From the NCBI RefSeq assembly GCF_007860105.1, contig NZ_SJPU01000002.1, positions 857,739 through 921,738 of the forward strand: 64,000 bases of DNA, given 5' to 3'. Shown here in pieces: positions 1 through 8,493 of the stretch. The notes beneath the pieces were generated by a model, which saw nothing but the letters and a program-made list of their open reading frames with translations, had not been told where the DNA came from and ran no database searches. Position numbers and translations under genes: made by a program. Origin of the DNA: Allorhodopirellula heiligendammensis (lineage in GTDB: Bacteria; Planctomycetota; Planctomycetia; Pirellulales; Pirellulaceae). How positions within the stretch are numbered: the first letter of the stretch is position 1; every line of letters begins with the position of its first letter.

Positions 1-1342
1 CGCAGCCGATGCGGTGATAAAGTTCATTGCCGCGGTCAGCGAGAGATTGACTGACCACACGGTCAGCAATTTGACCGTGCCCGCGCAGAATAAGGTAACT
101 GGCTATCTTTTCGGCATTCTGTTTCCGCGTAGCGGCGTCCGCGCCCGGCCACGGATCGGGCATCGTAGTGCCGCGCTTCGTTGCGTGTGGATCCGCGATC
201 ATGGCGACAATCGCATCGGCGCGAACCCGACCCGCCAGTTCACTTAAATCCGGCCCGTGCTGGACCGGTGCAATGGAATCTTGGTCAGTGTGACAAGCCG
301 TGCAGGCGAGGGAATTGAGCAAAATTTCGCCGGCTTCGGCAAGAGGTGTTGAATCCGTCCCGACAAACCGCTCAAAGCCGGGCACGATCGGGCGGGCGGA
401 CTCGCGACTGGCGTCTCGCGGTGCCAACCAAATATTGCGAAAGCGAACGGGATCCCCGTGATCTTGCAGCATTAGCGGGCCGAGTGGTGCATCGTCGGAG
501 AAGGCCGCCGCACGAGTGAATCCAGGCACTTCCACGTCGTTCTGCACCATGACGCCATTCAACCGCACGGTCATTCTCGCGTTGGATATTTTCTTACCCG
601 TGCCGTCAAAGCGCGGCGCCGTGAAATCAACATCGTAAGTCTGCCAACGCAGAGGAGGGAAACATGTGTTGACCGCAGGAGCACTAACGGTATAGATGCC
701 CCCGGCTTCATCGTTGCGACCCTCTAAACCAAACGAATCGAGAATTTGGGTCTCGTATCGGCCTTGGTGATAGATACCGCTATTGCCACGCCCTTGGCCA
801 CGTGCCTCTGGTGCAAAGGGGGTGCGGAATTCAAGGTGCAAGTGGTAATCACCAAATTGCTGTTTCGTCGTGGTGCCCGGCTCGAGCAGTCCATCAGCGG
901 TGAGGTTGGCGTTGTTCCAGTGTTTGGCAAGCGATTCAGCGGTGCCGTCAAACAACACAATCGCGCCGCTCGGCGCAGCTCGCTGCAAGGTCGGGCTTGT
1001 CCGTTCGACGCGTTTCATCCCCAGCGATGCGATCAGATCGCCAATCGAATCGATATCGCTCTCGATACGGCGTGGTTCACCGCGAGCTCCTGCTCCTGGC
1101 AAACCGCCTTCATAGATGACGATATCGAACTCGCCATCCCCTACCGCAATCACCTGCATCGCACGGTCGATACCAATGTATTCGCCTTGAATTGCGAAAT
1201 CAGGATCTTCTTGGGCGACGGCAGGCACGGGCGTGCCAGCAGCCTCGGCGCGGTGCTGCATCGCCACGATCAACGTCGCGATCACCCCAGTCACAAGGTA
1301 CGGAAGCAGCCGAAACGGGCGTGAGGGGCTGAGTGGATACAT
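1..1342 (-). CDS. DUF1080 (3-keto-disaccharide hydrolase-like) and cytochrome c protein, 3' end outside window
   Basis: This reading frame begins with ATG at 1342 and is open to the window edge (447 codons). The N-terminus is a membrane anchor or signal (residues about 10-30, LLPYLVTGVIATLIVAMQ). A short planctomycete-type region follows (FAIQGEYIG, then EGGLPGAG). The DUF1080 beta-sandwich occupies about 105-320 and contains IVLFDGT, HLHLEF and NSGIYHQGRYETQILDSFG. A cytochrome c domain follows, with heme site CTACH and a likely Met ligand in GTTMPDP. The last visible residues, RIGC, may open a second CxxCH site. Proteins of this build are abundant in planctomycetes and are linked to periplasmic carbohydrate oxidation or hydrolysis; the substrate is unknown. 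It is divergent from the phosphoesterase gene. Confidence 0.85.
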   Translation of the reverse strand, partial: MYPLSPSRPFRLLPYLVTGVIATLIVAMQHRAEAAGTPVPAVAQEDPDFAIQGEYIGIDRAMQVIAVGDGEFDIVIYEGGLPGAGARGEPRRIESDIDSIGDLIASLGMKRVERTSPTLQRAAPSGAIVLFDGTAESLAKHWNNANLTADGLLEPGTTTKQQFGDYHLHLEFRTPFAPEARGQGRGNSGIYHQGRYETQILDSFGLEGRNDEAGGIYTVSAPAVNTCFPPLRWQTYDVDFTAPRFDGTGKKISNARMTVRLNGVMVQNDVEVPGFTRAAAFSDDAPLGPLMLQDHGDPVRFRNIWLAPRDASRESARPIVPGFERFVGTDSTPLAEAGEILLNSLACTACHTDQDSIAPVQHGPDLSELAGRVRADAIVAMIADPHATKRGTTMPDPWPGADAATRKQNAEKIASYLILRGHGQIADRVVSQSLADRGNELYHRIGC

Positions 1343-1704
1343 CACAGAAATTCCGAAGGCGGAGTCGACATGCGAGTGCACTCCGGCGAGGAGCACGACT
1401 CATCATCGAGAAGCAAGGACGAGAGCCACCACACGTGGAAGTTGCGCAGCAAATCGTCGTTGGGTGGGGGGATGGTAGGCGGGCAAACGAGGGCGAAATC
1501 GAGCGCGAGATCACCGTCGGGGCAAATCATAGTCACACCAACGTCGCAGTACAAACCCGCTCCCCCCACATTAAGGGACGATGATCCGCCATTTTCAGAA
1601 AAGCGCTTGCATGCCCCTGTACTAGGTTAAACTGATAGCCTTGCCACAGCCGGTAGTTGAGAACCAGTCCGGCGTCCATCTTTTCGCGAAGGCCAGCAAC
1701 AAAA
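1343..1704. other. Divergent intergenic region
   Basis: This spacer lies between two divergent genes and should hold promoters for both. Several short overlapping frames occur, but none resembles a known family. I found no convincing hairpin, operator or RNA gene. A loose sigma-70-like pair, TTGCAT at 1607 and TAAACT at 1628, points toward the phosphoesterase gene, but its 15-bp spacer is poor. Confidence 0.4.
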
Positions 1705-2553
1705 ATGGCGAATCATTCTTCACCTACCACCGCGGTTCGCACGCTCCTGATCAGTGATGTGCACCTGGGCTCGAAGCACTCGCAAGCCGCTCGGTGCCTC
1801 GAGTTCCTGCAGTCCTATACGCCGGAGCAGGTGTATCTCGTCGGTGACTTCATTGACGGATGGCGGTGCAACCAGGGCTGGCATTGGTCGGGCGCCTGCA
1901 AAGAAATGATCGATCACATCGAATCCCTCATCGCTCAAGGAACAGAGGTTTTCTACGTGCCTGGCAACCACGACTCGTTTCTACGAAATGAGCAAAGCCT
2001 GGGGATGATTCCCGATCAGTTCTCTGACATTCATTTTGCTAACGAGTTCGTGTTCGAATCCCTCGGTGGCTGGCGATTCTTGATCACACACGGTGACCTC
2101 TTCGACGTTGTCGAGACTCAAGCACAGTGGGTTTCCAAAGTGACTTCGTTTGCCTACGACACTGTGCTCAGCGCGAATCGCCTGTTCAACCGATTGACGG
2201 GAAGGCGGCACAAGAATCCCTATGGTGCCTGCGCGACACTGAAATCCTTTGTTAAACGGATCGTGATGTGGCTCAGTGGCTTTGAATCAGCAATTATGCA
2301 GCATGCCTGCGAGCAGAACTGCGACGGTGTCGTCTGCGGGCACACTCACACGCCCGCCATCGTGTACAGCGATGATATGCTGTATCTGAATACCGGGGAC
2401 TGGGTCGAAAATTGCACTGGGTTGGTAGAGCATCTCGACGGCAGCCTCTGCCTGGAGTCCAACTACGGCTCACCTCGAATGCTGCAACTACCCGTCCACC
2501 CGCGCAAGGTATCCAAGTCCGTGGGCCAGCGGACTGAGATCGCTACGCACTGA
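1705..2553 (+). CDS. UDP-2,3-diacylglucosamine diphosphatase-like metallophosphoesterase (LpxH family)
   Basis: A calcineurin-type phosphoesterase of 282 residues. The metal-binding blocks appear in order: SDVHLGS (residues 17-23), GDFIDGW (about 47-53), GNHD (about 87-90), ITHGD (about 125) and GHTHTP (about 213). LpxH enzymes cleave UDP-2,3-diacylglucosamine to lipid X in lipid A synthesis at the inner membrane. The GWHWSG insert and the short catalytic core fit the YbbF/LpxH-like group. An upstream TTG at 1657 would add 16 residues, but the ATG at 1705 sits directly before the conserved core and is preferred. The gene stands alone and converges on rplK. Exact substrate is inferred from family only. 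Confidence 0.8.
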   Translation: MANHSSPTTAVRTLLISDVHLGSKHSQAARCLEFLQSYTPEQVYLVGDFIDGWRCNQGWHWSGACKEMIDHIESLIAQGTEVFYVPGNHDSFLRNEQSLGMIPDQFSDIHFANEFVFESLGGWRFLITHGDLFDVVETQAQWVSKVTSFAYDTVLSANRLFNRLTGRRHKNPYGACATLKSFVKRIVMWLSGFESAIMQHACEQNCDGVVCGHTHTPAIVYSDDMLYLNTGDWVENCTGLVEHLDGSLCLESNYGSPRMLQLPVHPRKVSKSVGQRTEIATH

Positions 2554-2591
2554 AGTGCGCGATGTTCCGACAGGATCCGCCGGATGGGACT

Positions 2592-2607
2592 CGGGACGTT
2601 AGTCCCG
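2592..2607. repeat. Short palindromic repeat, GTTA loop
   Basis: CGGGAC (2592-2597) pairs with GTCCCG (2602-2607) around the loop GTTA. The core is nearly the same as that of the palindrome at 2798-2821, which suggests a small dispersed repeat family rather than chance. Confidence 0.55.
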
Positions 2608-2797
2608 TTCGACGACCACGCCGAGAGCGGTGAGACCCATTCGAGCGAGTTAGCCCAACATCTGATTGCCGGCACTTGATCGCGGCACGAAGCAAAACTT
2701 TCTGTGTAGGATCAGTGTCGCGGCGTGGCACCAGCTGACTTGCGAGATTGGGCTTGGTGCGGCGTAGCAATGAAAGACCAGCGTCTTACTGAACGAT

Positions 2798-2821
2798 AAT
2801 CCCGGACGTCAGTCCGGGATT
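2798..2821. repeat. Perfect 10-bp palindrome downstream of rplK, possible terminator
   Basis: AATCCCGGAC (2798-2807) pairs perfectly with GTCCGGGATT (2812-2821) around the four bases GTCA. It lies 67 bp after the rplK stop on the transcribed strand. It may end the transcript, but no run of T follows, so a repeat-element origin is equally likely. Confidence 0.6.
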
Positions 2822-2888
2822 GCCACGCATCGGTATTCCTCCGGCATCGATAGTGCACGTTGCCGGGGGAGAATTTTTCGGTCGGCTA

Positions 2889-3314
2889 CTAGCCTTCGAC
2901 GACGATGCCCATGCTGCGGGCGGTACCCTGGATCATCATGGCGGCTTGCTCGACGCTGCGTGCGTTGAGGTCGTCCATCTTTTTCTGTGCGATTTCTTCG
3001 CACTGTGCTGCCGTTACTTTTCCGACTTTGTCCTTGTTCGGCACGCCACTACCTTTGGCGATACCTGCGGCAGCTTTGAGCATCGATGCTGCTGGGGGGC
3101 TCTTGGTGATAAAGTCAAAGCTACGGTCGTTGTAAACTGTGACGACGACAGGAATCGGGGTGCCGTTGTATTCTTTGGTACGATCGTTGAATTGTTGGAC
3201 GAATTGGCCCAAGTTAACGCCGTACTTACCCAACGAGGTGCCGACGGGAGGCGCAGGAGTGGCTTGTCCGCCAGGAACTTGGAATTTGGCTTGGCCAGTG
3301 ACTTGTTTTGCCAT
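2889..3314 (-). CDS. rplK: 50S ribosomal protein L11
   Basis: A full-length L11 of 141 residues. The N-terminal domain carries the conserved proline-rich [13 protein letters not shown] segment, where the usual family sequence has PALGQHGVN. The C-terminal RNA-binding domain includes [15 protein letters not shown] and ends with [13 protein letters not shown]11 binds the GTPase centre of 23S rRNA and is needed for RelA activation in other bacteria. The gene is the last of secE-nusG-rplK, 155 bp after nusG. The usual next gene, rplA, is missing: the next gene downstream is a convergent phosphoesterase. Confidence 0.98.
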   Translation of the reverse strand: MAKQVTGQAKFQVPGGQATPAPPVGTSLGKYGVNLGQFVQQFNDRTKEYNGTPIPVVVTVYNDRSFDFITKSPPAASMLKAAAGIAKGSGVPNKDKVGKVTAAQCEEIAQKKMDDLNARSVEQAAMMIQGTARSMGIVVEG

Positions 3315-3469
3315 GAGTGTAGCTATTAGCTGTTTGCGATTAGCGCTTCGCTGGAGTGCTGCAGCTTTCGCTGCAAAGCGTACGCAATCAAGGGTCAGGA
3401 AACTTGGAATACAGTAAATTTTTGCTGTCGGGCGTCGCTGGGAGCAAGCCGCTAGCAGCTAGTTGCTCG
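3315..3469. repeat. TAGC-rich repeats in the nusG-rplK spacer
   Basis: The spacer is full of short, mostly self-complementary words: GTAGCTATTAGC (3319-3330), GATTAGCG (3338-3345), GCAGCTTTCGCTGC (3361-3374) and CCGCTAGCAGCTAGTTGC (3450-3467). The same words recur in the tRNA and cysD-cysNC spacers, so this is probably a member of a dispersed repeat family. I saw no rplK leader resembling a known regulatory RNA. Confidence 0.5.
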
Positions 3470-4171
3470 TTAGAGCGGTTCGACTTGCCAGTGATCGAGT
3501 TCCATCGGGACACTACGGCCGAAAATATTGATAATCACGGTCACGCGTCCATTGGCTTCGTCGACCACATCAACTTCACCTTCCTGGTTCTCAAAGTTGC
3601 CTTCCTTGACACGAATCCGATCTCCAACCTTGAATGGGATCGCTGTCTTAATCGGGGCGTCGTCCTCATCGTCGACCAAGGGGCGGTTGACGAAACGTTC
3701 GACGTCCTCGGGCTCCATCGGCTGGGGTTTGCCCGCCGACCCGGTGAAATCGCTGATCCCGCCGGTCTCACGGACGAGGAACCAGGTGTCATCATTGATC
3801 GACATGTAGACCATGATATAGCCGGGCAACAGCTTGCGTTTGCTGATGCGTCGCTTGCCATCACGCGTGAAGGTGGCGACGTCCTCACTGGGGACAACAA
3901 TCTCGCCAAAGAACTCCTCCATGCCTTCCATCTTGACCTTCTTGCGAAGTGCGTCTGCGATGGAATCTTCGCGATTGAAGGCGACTTTCAGGATATACCA
4001 ATCCATCGGTGACTCGTCGGTCACCTCGGGACGGGGTGGAGCATTGGGGTCCACCGGGGCCGCGGGAGGTAATGCTGGCGACGGGCTGGCCGATTCTGCT
4101 GCTGGCTCGCCGGCACCGCTGGATTCTTCGTGTTCGACGAGCTCCTCTTCCGAAATTTCGTTATCGCTCAC
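3470..4171 (-). CDS. nusG: Transcription elongation/antitermination factor NusG with acidic N-terminal extension
   Basis: A NusG of 233 residues starting with GTG at 4171, which overlaps the secE stop as GTGA. Residues 1-55 form an acidic, alanine- and proline-rich tail absent from the usual protein of about 180 residues. The NGN domain runs from MDWYILKVAFNRE (about 56) through KRKLLPGYIMVYM to VNRPL. The KOW domain follows (FKVGDRIRVKEGNFENQEG to about 228). NusG binds the RNA polymerase clamp and links transcription to Rho or ribosomes. The role of the tail is unknown; acidic NusG inserts or extensions occur in several phyla. Confidence 0.96.
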   Translation of the reverse strand: MSDNEISEEELVEHEESSGAGEPAAESASPSPALPPAAPVDPNAPPRPEVTDESPMDWYILKVAFNREDSIADALRKKVKMEGMEEFFGEIVVPSEDVATFTRDGKRRISKRKLLPGYIMVYMSINDDTWFLVRETGGISDFTGSAGKPQPMEPEDVERFVNRPLVDDEDDAPIKTAIPFKVGDRIRVKEGNFENQEGEVDVVDEANGRVTVIINIFGRSVPMELDHWQVEPL

Positions 4172-4614
4172 GAAGTAACCCCGAGCTTGTTAAAGACAAA
4201 TTGCCAGATGACATCGAAGGCGAACAGCGTAATGGCGAGGAAAAAAATGGTGAAGATGACCACGACCGCAGCCCGCTTCAATTCGTCCTTGCTGGGCCAG
4301 GTGACCTTGTTCATTTCGGCTTCGACAGCGATCAAAAAGTCCGCAAACCGAGGCCAATTGACGACGCGAAATCCAAACCATAAACCAGCCGCCAGGAGGA
4401 CCCCAGCGATCGAGCGTGCGACCACCACGTTGCTCATGACGGTGGGGAGAAACCCATACAGACGCCAGCAGCCCAGTGCGACAATCACAAATACTGCAAG
4501 GGCAGTCAATTGGCGAACCAATCGCCCCTGATTTGGCTTGTACACGTTCCCGTGGAACAGTTCACTCGCCAATGGAGTCATGGCTGTGCCTGATTGAGTG
4601 ATCTCTTTTGACAT
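4168..4614 (-). CDS. secE: Protein translocase subunit SecE, three-membrane-segment form
   Basis: A SecE of 148 residues. The essential part is C-terminal: an amphipathic helix with AEMNKVTWPSKDELKRAA, followed by the membrane segment VVVIFTIFFLAITLFAFDVIW. Two more hydrophobic segments lie upstream (about 40-58 and 70-92), so the protein has three segments like the Escherichia coli form and unlike the short single-segment form of many bacteria. SecE clamps SecY in the translocon. It is translated into nusG through a GTGA overlap. A second ATG at 4581 could also be the start. Confidence 0.95.
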   Translation of the reverse strand: MSKEITQSGTAMTPLASELFHGNVYKPNQGRLVRQLTALAVFVIVALGCWRLYGFLPTVMSNVVVARSIAGVLLAAGLWFGFRVVNWPRFADFLIAVEAEMNKVTWPSKDELKRAAVVVIFTIFFLAITLFAFDVIWQFVFNKLGVTS

Positions 4615-4669
4615 TCCCTTAGGTCCTTCACAGCCAATGATTTCGGCAGGAATTGTTTACGTTAAAAAG

Positions 4670-4742
4670 CAGGGGCGGCGAGAGTCGAACTCACAACCGC
4701 TGGTTTTGGAAACCAGTGCTCTGCCAATTGAGCTACGCCCCT
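4670..4742 (-). tRNA. tRNA-Trp (anticodon CCA)
   Basis: The gene folds as a standard cloverleaf. The acceptor AGGGGCG pairs with CGCCCCT, the anticodon loop is TTCCAAA with anticodon CCA, and the T arm contains GTTCGAC. The discriminator base is G, and the CCA tail is not encoded. It lies between tuf and secE, a position seen in many bacteria. Confidence 0.97.
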
Positions 4743-4752
4743 GAATTAGCGA

Positions 4753-4787
4753 GGCCTTGGATGGCGAATGGTTCACCATCCAAGGCC
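4753..4787 (-). terminator. Perfect 12-bp stem-loop between tuf and tRNA-Trp
   Basis: GGCCTTGGATGG (4753-4764) pairs without mismatch with CCATCCAAGGCC (4776-4787) around an 11-base loop. It starts 64 bp after the tuf stop and ends 10 bp before the tRNA-Trp 5' end on the transcribed strand. No T-run follows, so it may be an RNase processing site or a partial terminator that lowers secE-nusG-rplK expression relative to tuf. Confidence 0.55.
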
Positions 4788-4851
4788 CAGCAATGTGATT
4801 GTAGCGACAATCCCTCCTCAGCTAAATACCAAGGCGGGTTGAAGCCAGCAA

Positions 4852-6048
4852 CTAGCTGAGGATTTTCGTCACAACGCCCGAACCAACGGTACGTCCGCCT
4901 TCGCGGATAGCGAATCGAACGCCGTCATCCATCGCGATTGGCTTGTGCAATTCGACTTCAACCTTGACGTTGTCGCCAGGCATGCACATGTCGGCGCCGA
5001 CAAGGTTGGCGGTGCCGGTGACGTCGGTCGTGCGGAAGTAAAACTGAGGACGGTAGCCGCTGAAGAATGGCGTGTGACGGCCGCCTTCATCTTTGCTGAG
5101 GCAATACACTTCAGCTTCGAACTTGGTGTGCGGGTTGATGCTTTTTGGCTTAGCCAACACTTGGCCGCGTTGGATGTCTTCGCGTTTGACACCACGGAGC
5201 AGGCAACCGACGTTGTCGCCTGAACGGCCTTCAGTCATTTCCTTGCGGAACATCTCGACGCCGGTGCAGGTTGTTTTGACAGGGGTTTCAGCGAGGCCGA
5301 CGATTTCGACTTCTTCGCCAACCTTGACGACGCCACGCTCGATACGACCGGTAGCAACGGTTCCGCGACCTTCGATCGAGAAGACGTCTTCGATTGCCAT
5401 CAGGAACGGCTTGTCGTCTTCGCGAACTGGCTCAGGAATGTATTCATCGAGGGCATCCATCAATTCGGTGATGCACTTCGACGCTTCGGGGTCTGCTGGG
5501 TTGTTGTAAGCAGGCAATGAACTGCCCTTGACGACAGGAACGTCGTCGCCGGGGAAGTCGTACTTGCTGAGTAGTTCACGAACTTCGAGTTCAACCAACT
5601 CAAGCAGTTCTTCGTCGTCGACGAGGTCACACTTGTTCAGGTACACAACGATGTAAGGCACGCCGACCTGACGGGCCAACAGCACGTGTTCTTTGGTTTG
5701 TGGCATGGGGCCGTCGGCAGCCGACACCACCAGAATCGCACCGTCCATCTGGGCGGCACCGGTGATCATGTTCTTGACGAAGTCAGCGTGGCCGGGGCAA
5801 TCGATGTGGGCGTAGTGCCGGTTTTCCGTCTCGTACTCAACGTGAGCCACGGCGATGGTCACGGTCTTCGTCGCATCGCGAACCGTACCGCCCTTGGCGA
5901 TATCGGAATAACCTTTCGCCTTGGCCAGACCCTTGGCCGCTTGAACGGCCAGGATGGCACCCGTCGTGGTCGTTTTACCGTGGTCAATGTGGCCAATTGT
6001 CCCGACGTTCACGTGGGGCTTGGTCCGGTTAAATTTATCCTTAGCCAT
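4852..6048 (-). CDS. tuf: Elongation factor Tu
   Basis: EF-Tu of 398 residues. The GTPase motifs are all present: GHIDHGKT (P-loop), [12 protein letters not shown] (switch II) and NKCD. Domain 2 is marked by [14 protein letters not shown] and domain 3 by the C-terminal [14 protein letters not shown]. An upstream in-frame start at 6090 would add 14 residues unrelated to the family; the ATG at 6048 with GGTG about 9 bases upstream begins at the usual [16 protein letters not shown]. The factor delivers aminoacyl-tRNA to the ribosome. It sits between tRNA-Thr(GGT) and tRNA-Trp in the same orientation, as tufB does in Escherichia coli. Confidence 0.98.
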   Translation of the reverse strand: MAKDKFNRTKPHVNVGTIGHIDHGKTTTTGAILAVQAAKGLAKAKGYSDIAKGGTVRDATKTVTIAVAHVEYETENRHYAHIDCPGHADFVKNMITGAAQMDGAILVVSAADGPMPQTKEHVLLARQVGVPYIVVYLNKCDLVDDEELLELVELEVRELLSKYDFPGDDVPVVKGSSLPAYNNPADPEASKCITELMDALDEYIPEPVREDDKPFLMAIEDVFSIEGRGTVATGRIERGVVKVGEEVEIVGLAETPVKTTCTGVEMFRKEMTEGRSGDNVGCLLRGVKREDIQRGQVLAKPKSINPHTKFEAEVYCLSKDEGGRHTPFFSGYRPQFYFRTTDVTGTANLVGADMCMPGDNVKVEVELHKPIAMDDGVRFAIREGGRTVGSGVVTKILS

Positions 6049-6289
6049 GCTAATTTCACCTACAATTGCAATCTGCACCACTACTTTCACTGAGATACGC
6101 TCTGCGAAAGCCCTCGCCGCTCGCGACCGTGTTCACACCCACGGTGGACCGCTGACGACTCGGCCGTGCCGATCGCATTCGACTTTGAAAAGTCGAAACG
6201 AAACGGAAATGTTTGGACGTCCCGTATCTGGTTGGGTCAGCCACGTGCTTCTTTGCACGTAATAAAGCCGACCCTCCGGACGCCCCGAA

Positions 6290-6361
6290 AGCTGCTGATG
6301 GGATTTGAACCCATGACCTCATCCTTACCAAGGAGGCGCTCTACCCCTGAGCTACAGCAGC
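6290..6361 (-). tRNA. tRNA-Thr (anticodon GGT)
   Basis: The acceptor GCTGCTG pairs with CAGCAGC, the D arm is GCTCAGGGGTAGAGC, the anticodon loop is TTGGTAA and the T arm contains GGTTCAAATCC. The discriminator is T and CCA is not encoded. The anticodon stem, CCTCC with GGATG, has one C-T mismatch at 28-42. Confidence 0.95.
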
Positions 6362-6474
6362 AGGAAGCTGCCAGCCTTAAGCCATTAGCGACTGGACTTC
6401 GGCCGCCGCGAGTGACGCGGTCGACAAGAAAACCAGCGACCAATAGCTAACTGCTATAAGCTTTCTCTCTCAAA

Positions 6475-6545
6475 AGCGGGTGAAGGGAATCGAACCCTCG
6501 TATTCAGCTTGGAAGGCTGCTGCTCTACCATTGAGCTACACCCGC
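6475..6545 (-). tRNA. tRNA-Gly (anticodon TCC)
   Basis: The acceptor GCGGGTG pairs with CACCCGC and the anticodon loop is CTTCCAA, which places TCC at 34-36. The T arm reads GGGTTCGATTCCC. The discriminator is T and CCA is not encoded. Position 27-43 of the anticodon stem is G-A rather than a pair. Confidence 0.95.
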
Positions 6546-6654
6546 ACAACAGGCTACTAGGCCTCGCTTCCCACCACTCGCTGCTGTCGACCTCGGCATG
6601 GGCCGCTGCATCTCGCTCGTGGCTAGTAGCGAATCGCTAGTAGCTTTTCTTCAA

Positions 6655-6736
6655 TGGGGGCTACAGGATTCGAACCTGTGTAGGCATAGCCAGCGGATTT
6701 ACAGTCCGCCCCCTTTAACCACTCGGGCAAACCCCC
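6655..6736 (-). tRNA. tRNA-Tyr (anticodon GTA)
   Basis: A class II tRNA with a long variable arm. The acceptor GGGGGTT pairs with AGCCCCC, the anticodon stem-loop is CGGACTGTAAATCCG with GTA, and the T arm reads CAGGTTCGAATCCTG. The discriminator is A and CCA is not encoded. Confidence 0.96.
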
Positions 6737-6941
6737 AAAAATCACTTCAGTCGTTCATTCGTTGTTTGGTTTCGGCCAGCGGCAATGTCGCTGGTCGATG
6801 TGCATCATACCGATGTCTTTCAATCTGTTTAAGCGGTAGCAAGCGAAATAAATCGCCCGTCAGAAAGCCGCGACAACTTTTGCGAAAAAAATCTCAAGTA
6901 TCCTGCGTTTCTCGGTTCGGCAACGTGCGACGAAATCAAAG

Positions 6942-7014
6942 AGCCAACGGAGGGATTCGAACCCACGACCGGCTGATTACAAATCAGCTGCTCTGCCAAC
7001 TGAGCTACGTTGGC
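6942..7014 (-). tRNA. tRNA-Thr (anticodon TGT)
   Basis: The acceptor GCCAACG pairs with CGTTGGC, the anticodon stem GCTGA pairs with TCAGC around loop TTTGTAA (anticodon TGT), and the T arm is GGGTTCGAATCCC. The discriminator is T and CCA is not encoded. It is the first gene of the tRNA-tuf block. Confidence 0.96.
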
Positions 7015-7039
7015 CGCTGTTGCCGACCAGGAAGGGCAG

Positions 7040-7067
7040 AGTGTACCGATCCGCAGATTCGGAACAA
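7040..7067 (-). promoter_or_regulatory. Candidate promoter of the tRNA-tuf block
   Basis: On the minus strand TTGTTC (7067-7062) and TACACT (7045-7040) are separated by 16 bp and resemble a sigma-70 promoter. A GC-rich stretch, CTGCCC, follows, as in discriminators of stringently controlled stable-RNA promoters. Transcription would start about 20 bases before tRNA-Thr. Matches to consensus are only moderate. Confidence 0.4.
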
Positions 7068-7615
7068 GACGGAATTGATGCAAAAAAAGCCTCAAGAAAC
7101 AAAAAATCTTTTCCGCCACGCTCACGCGGCGGGTCTAGGGACCGCATAGGGCGCAATTGGGTTCGTATTGGAACGTGCATGGAGCGAGTTGATGCAGATT
7201 CGATAGCGGTGCGAATTCGCGAGTAAAATTGTTTTAAAAATCGTTGCGCCAGGTTGGTTGCCCGGCAGCAGCCGATGTTTATTCGCGGGGCTGCGAGTCG
7301 TTTTGCCGCGAATTCCAAAAATCGGCAAGAATTGAAACTGTCGCTACCTATTTGTGTAGATTCGAGCAGATTCGATGCTCATCGCTTTCGGCAAGCTGAT
7401 GGCGCGAGAATTTTCTCATGTTTACTGTGCTGGTGGGCATTGCGGACGGTTGTCTGGCCGCACGTCCGTCGATTTCCTTTGCCTGGCCCAGTGAGCGGGA
7501 GGGGCTAATCTTGGGTCGCCGCTCGAGCCGCTACGCGTCGCACCATCGGCGAATCCAACAATCCACGCCAACGCGCCCTTTTCGCTTGCCCGGCGGCTTG
7601 GTATCACCTGCGAGC
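7068..7615. other. Divergent intergenic region between tRNA-Thr and rsmG
   Basis: About 550 bp without a gene I can support. A frame from 7418 runs into rsmG, but its first 66 codons match nothing I recognise and precede the family start. AT-rich tracts near 7200-7240 could carry the rsmG promoter. No RNA gene or strong hairpin was found. Confidence 0.4.
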
Positions 7616-8347
7616 ATGAACGAAAATACTGAAAACCTGGACTCCGAAGACAGCTTCGAGGCCGCTCTGCAGCGACATGGTATGGAATTCGACGCGCCGT
7701 TGGCGGAGTCGCTGCGGCAATACGCCGAGTTGATGTGGCGATATAACGAACAGCTGAATCTCACTCGCCACACCACATGGGATCTGTTTGTTGGCCGTGA
7801 TCTGCGGGACTGTTTGCAGCTCGCTCATTTGATTCAGCCCGATGAAGTGGTTTTGGATCTGGGCAGCGGCAACGGCGTCCCGGGGATTCCACTGGCAATT
7901 CTCCGGCCTGATGTGGAAGTGTCTCTCGCTGAATCGGTGGGCAAACGCGCCAAAGTGCTTGACGAGATGGTGACGGAGCTGAATCTGGCCGTGCCAGTCT
8001 ACGCTGCCCGCGGAGAGCAGCTCTTAGAGGATTTTCGCTTTACGACCATTGTCAGTCGAGCGGTGGGCAGTTTGCTAAAATTTTGCCGCTGGGTGGAGCC
8101 GCACTGGAGCAGTTTCGACCGACTGTTGCTCGTCAAAGGGCCTCGTTGGGTAGAGGAACGCGGAGAGGCTCGGCATCACGGTGCTCTCAAAGATGTCGAC
8201 CTGCGGGTGCTGGCCAGTTATCCGCTCGGACCTCCCGCTTTGGATGGGGGTGATGACGAAACGCCCGAGGGCGATGAGGGGGCGGACGACGCTGGACCCG
8301 GGCAGGGCGTGGTTTTGCAGTTGTCACGCAAGGGGCGGTTTGAATAG
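7616..8347 (+). CDS. rsmG: 16S rRNA (guanine-527 N7)-methyltransferase RsmG
   Basis: RsmG (GidB) of 243 residues from the ATG at 7616. The SAM-binding site is seen in [17 protein letters not shown] (about residues 77-93), with the acidic [13 protein letters not shown] next and the conserved SRAVG further on. The N-terminal helical cap has [13 protein letters not shown], the usual YN..LNLT signature. The enzyme methylates G527 of 16S rRNA; its loss gives low-level streptomycin resistance in other bacteria. The frame is open upstream to 7418, but that part does not fit the family. The C-terminus has an acidic glycine-rich tail. Confidence 0.93.
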   Translation: MNENTENLDSEDSFEAALQRHGMEFDAPLAESLRQYAELMWRYNEQLNLTRHTTWDLFVGRDLRDCLQLAHLIQPDEVVLDLGSGNGVPGIPLAILRPDVEVSLAESVGKRAKVLDEMVTELNLAVPVYAARGEQLLEDFRFTTIVSRAVGSLLKFCRWVEPHWSSFDRLLLVKGPRWVEERGEARHHGALKDVDLRVLASYPLGPPALDGGDDETPEGDEGADDAGPGQGVVLQLSRKGRFE

Positions 8348-8493
8348 GGCCTCTGTTTTCATGGGGCCTCCGTGAGACCGGACGGTCACGATTTGGCGGG
8401 CCTGTTGAAATATCTCCAGACCACTATACTTGGCCATCCCGCCAGACGAAAAAAACTACCAATTTCCTTCAACGCATTCGCTCAACGGTTCCC

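Larger units (their letters stand above)
2554..2888. other. Convergent intergenic region with two hairpin repeats
   Basis: The spacer lies between the 3' ends of the phosphoesterase gene and rplK. It has no credible gene. It contains two short palindromes that share a GGAC-GTNA-GTCC core (annotated separately). One of them could end the secE-nusG-rplK transcript, although no T-tract follows either hairpin. Confidence 0.5.

Noticed and set aside
1200-1514. 104-codon minus-strand frame
   Set aside because: It is in the wrong frame relative to the DUF1080-cytochrome gene, which starts at 1342 and covers part of the same bases with clear motifs.
7418-7615. N-terminal extension of RsmG
   Set aside because: The 66 extra codons match nothing in the family, and the ATG at 7616 gives the usual protein length.
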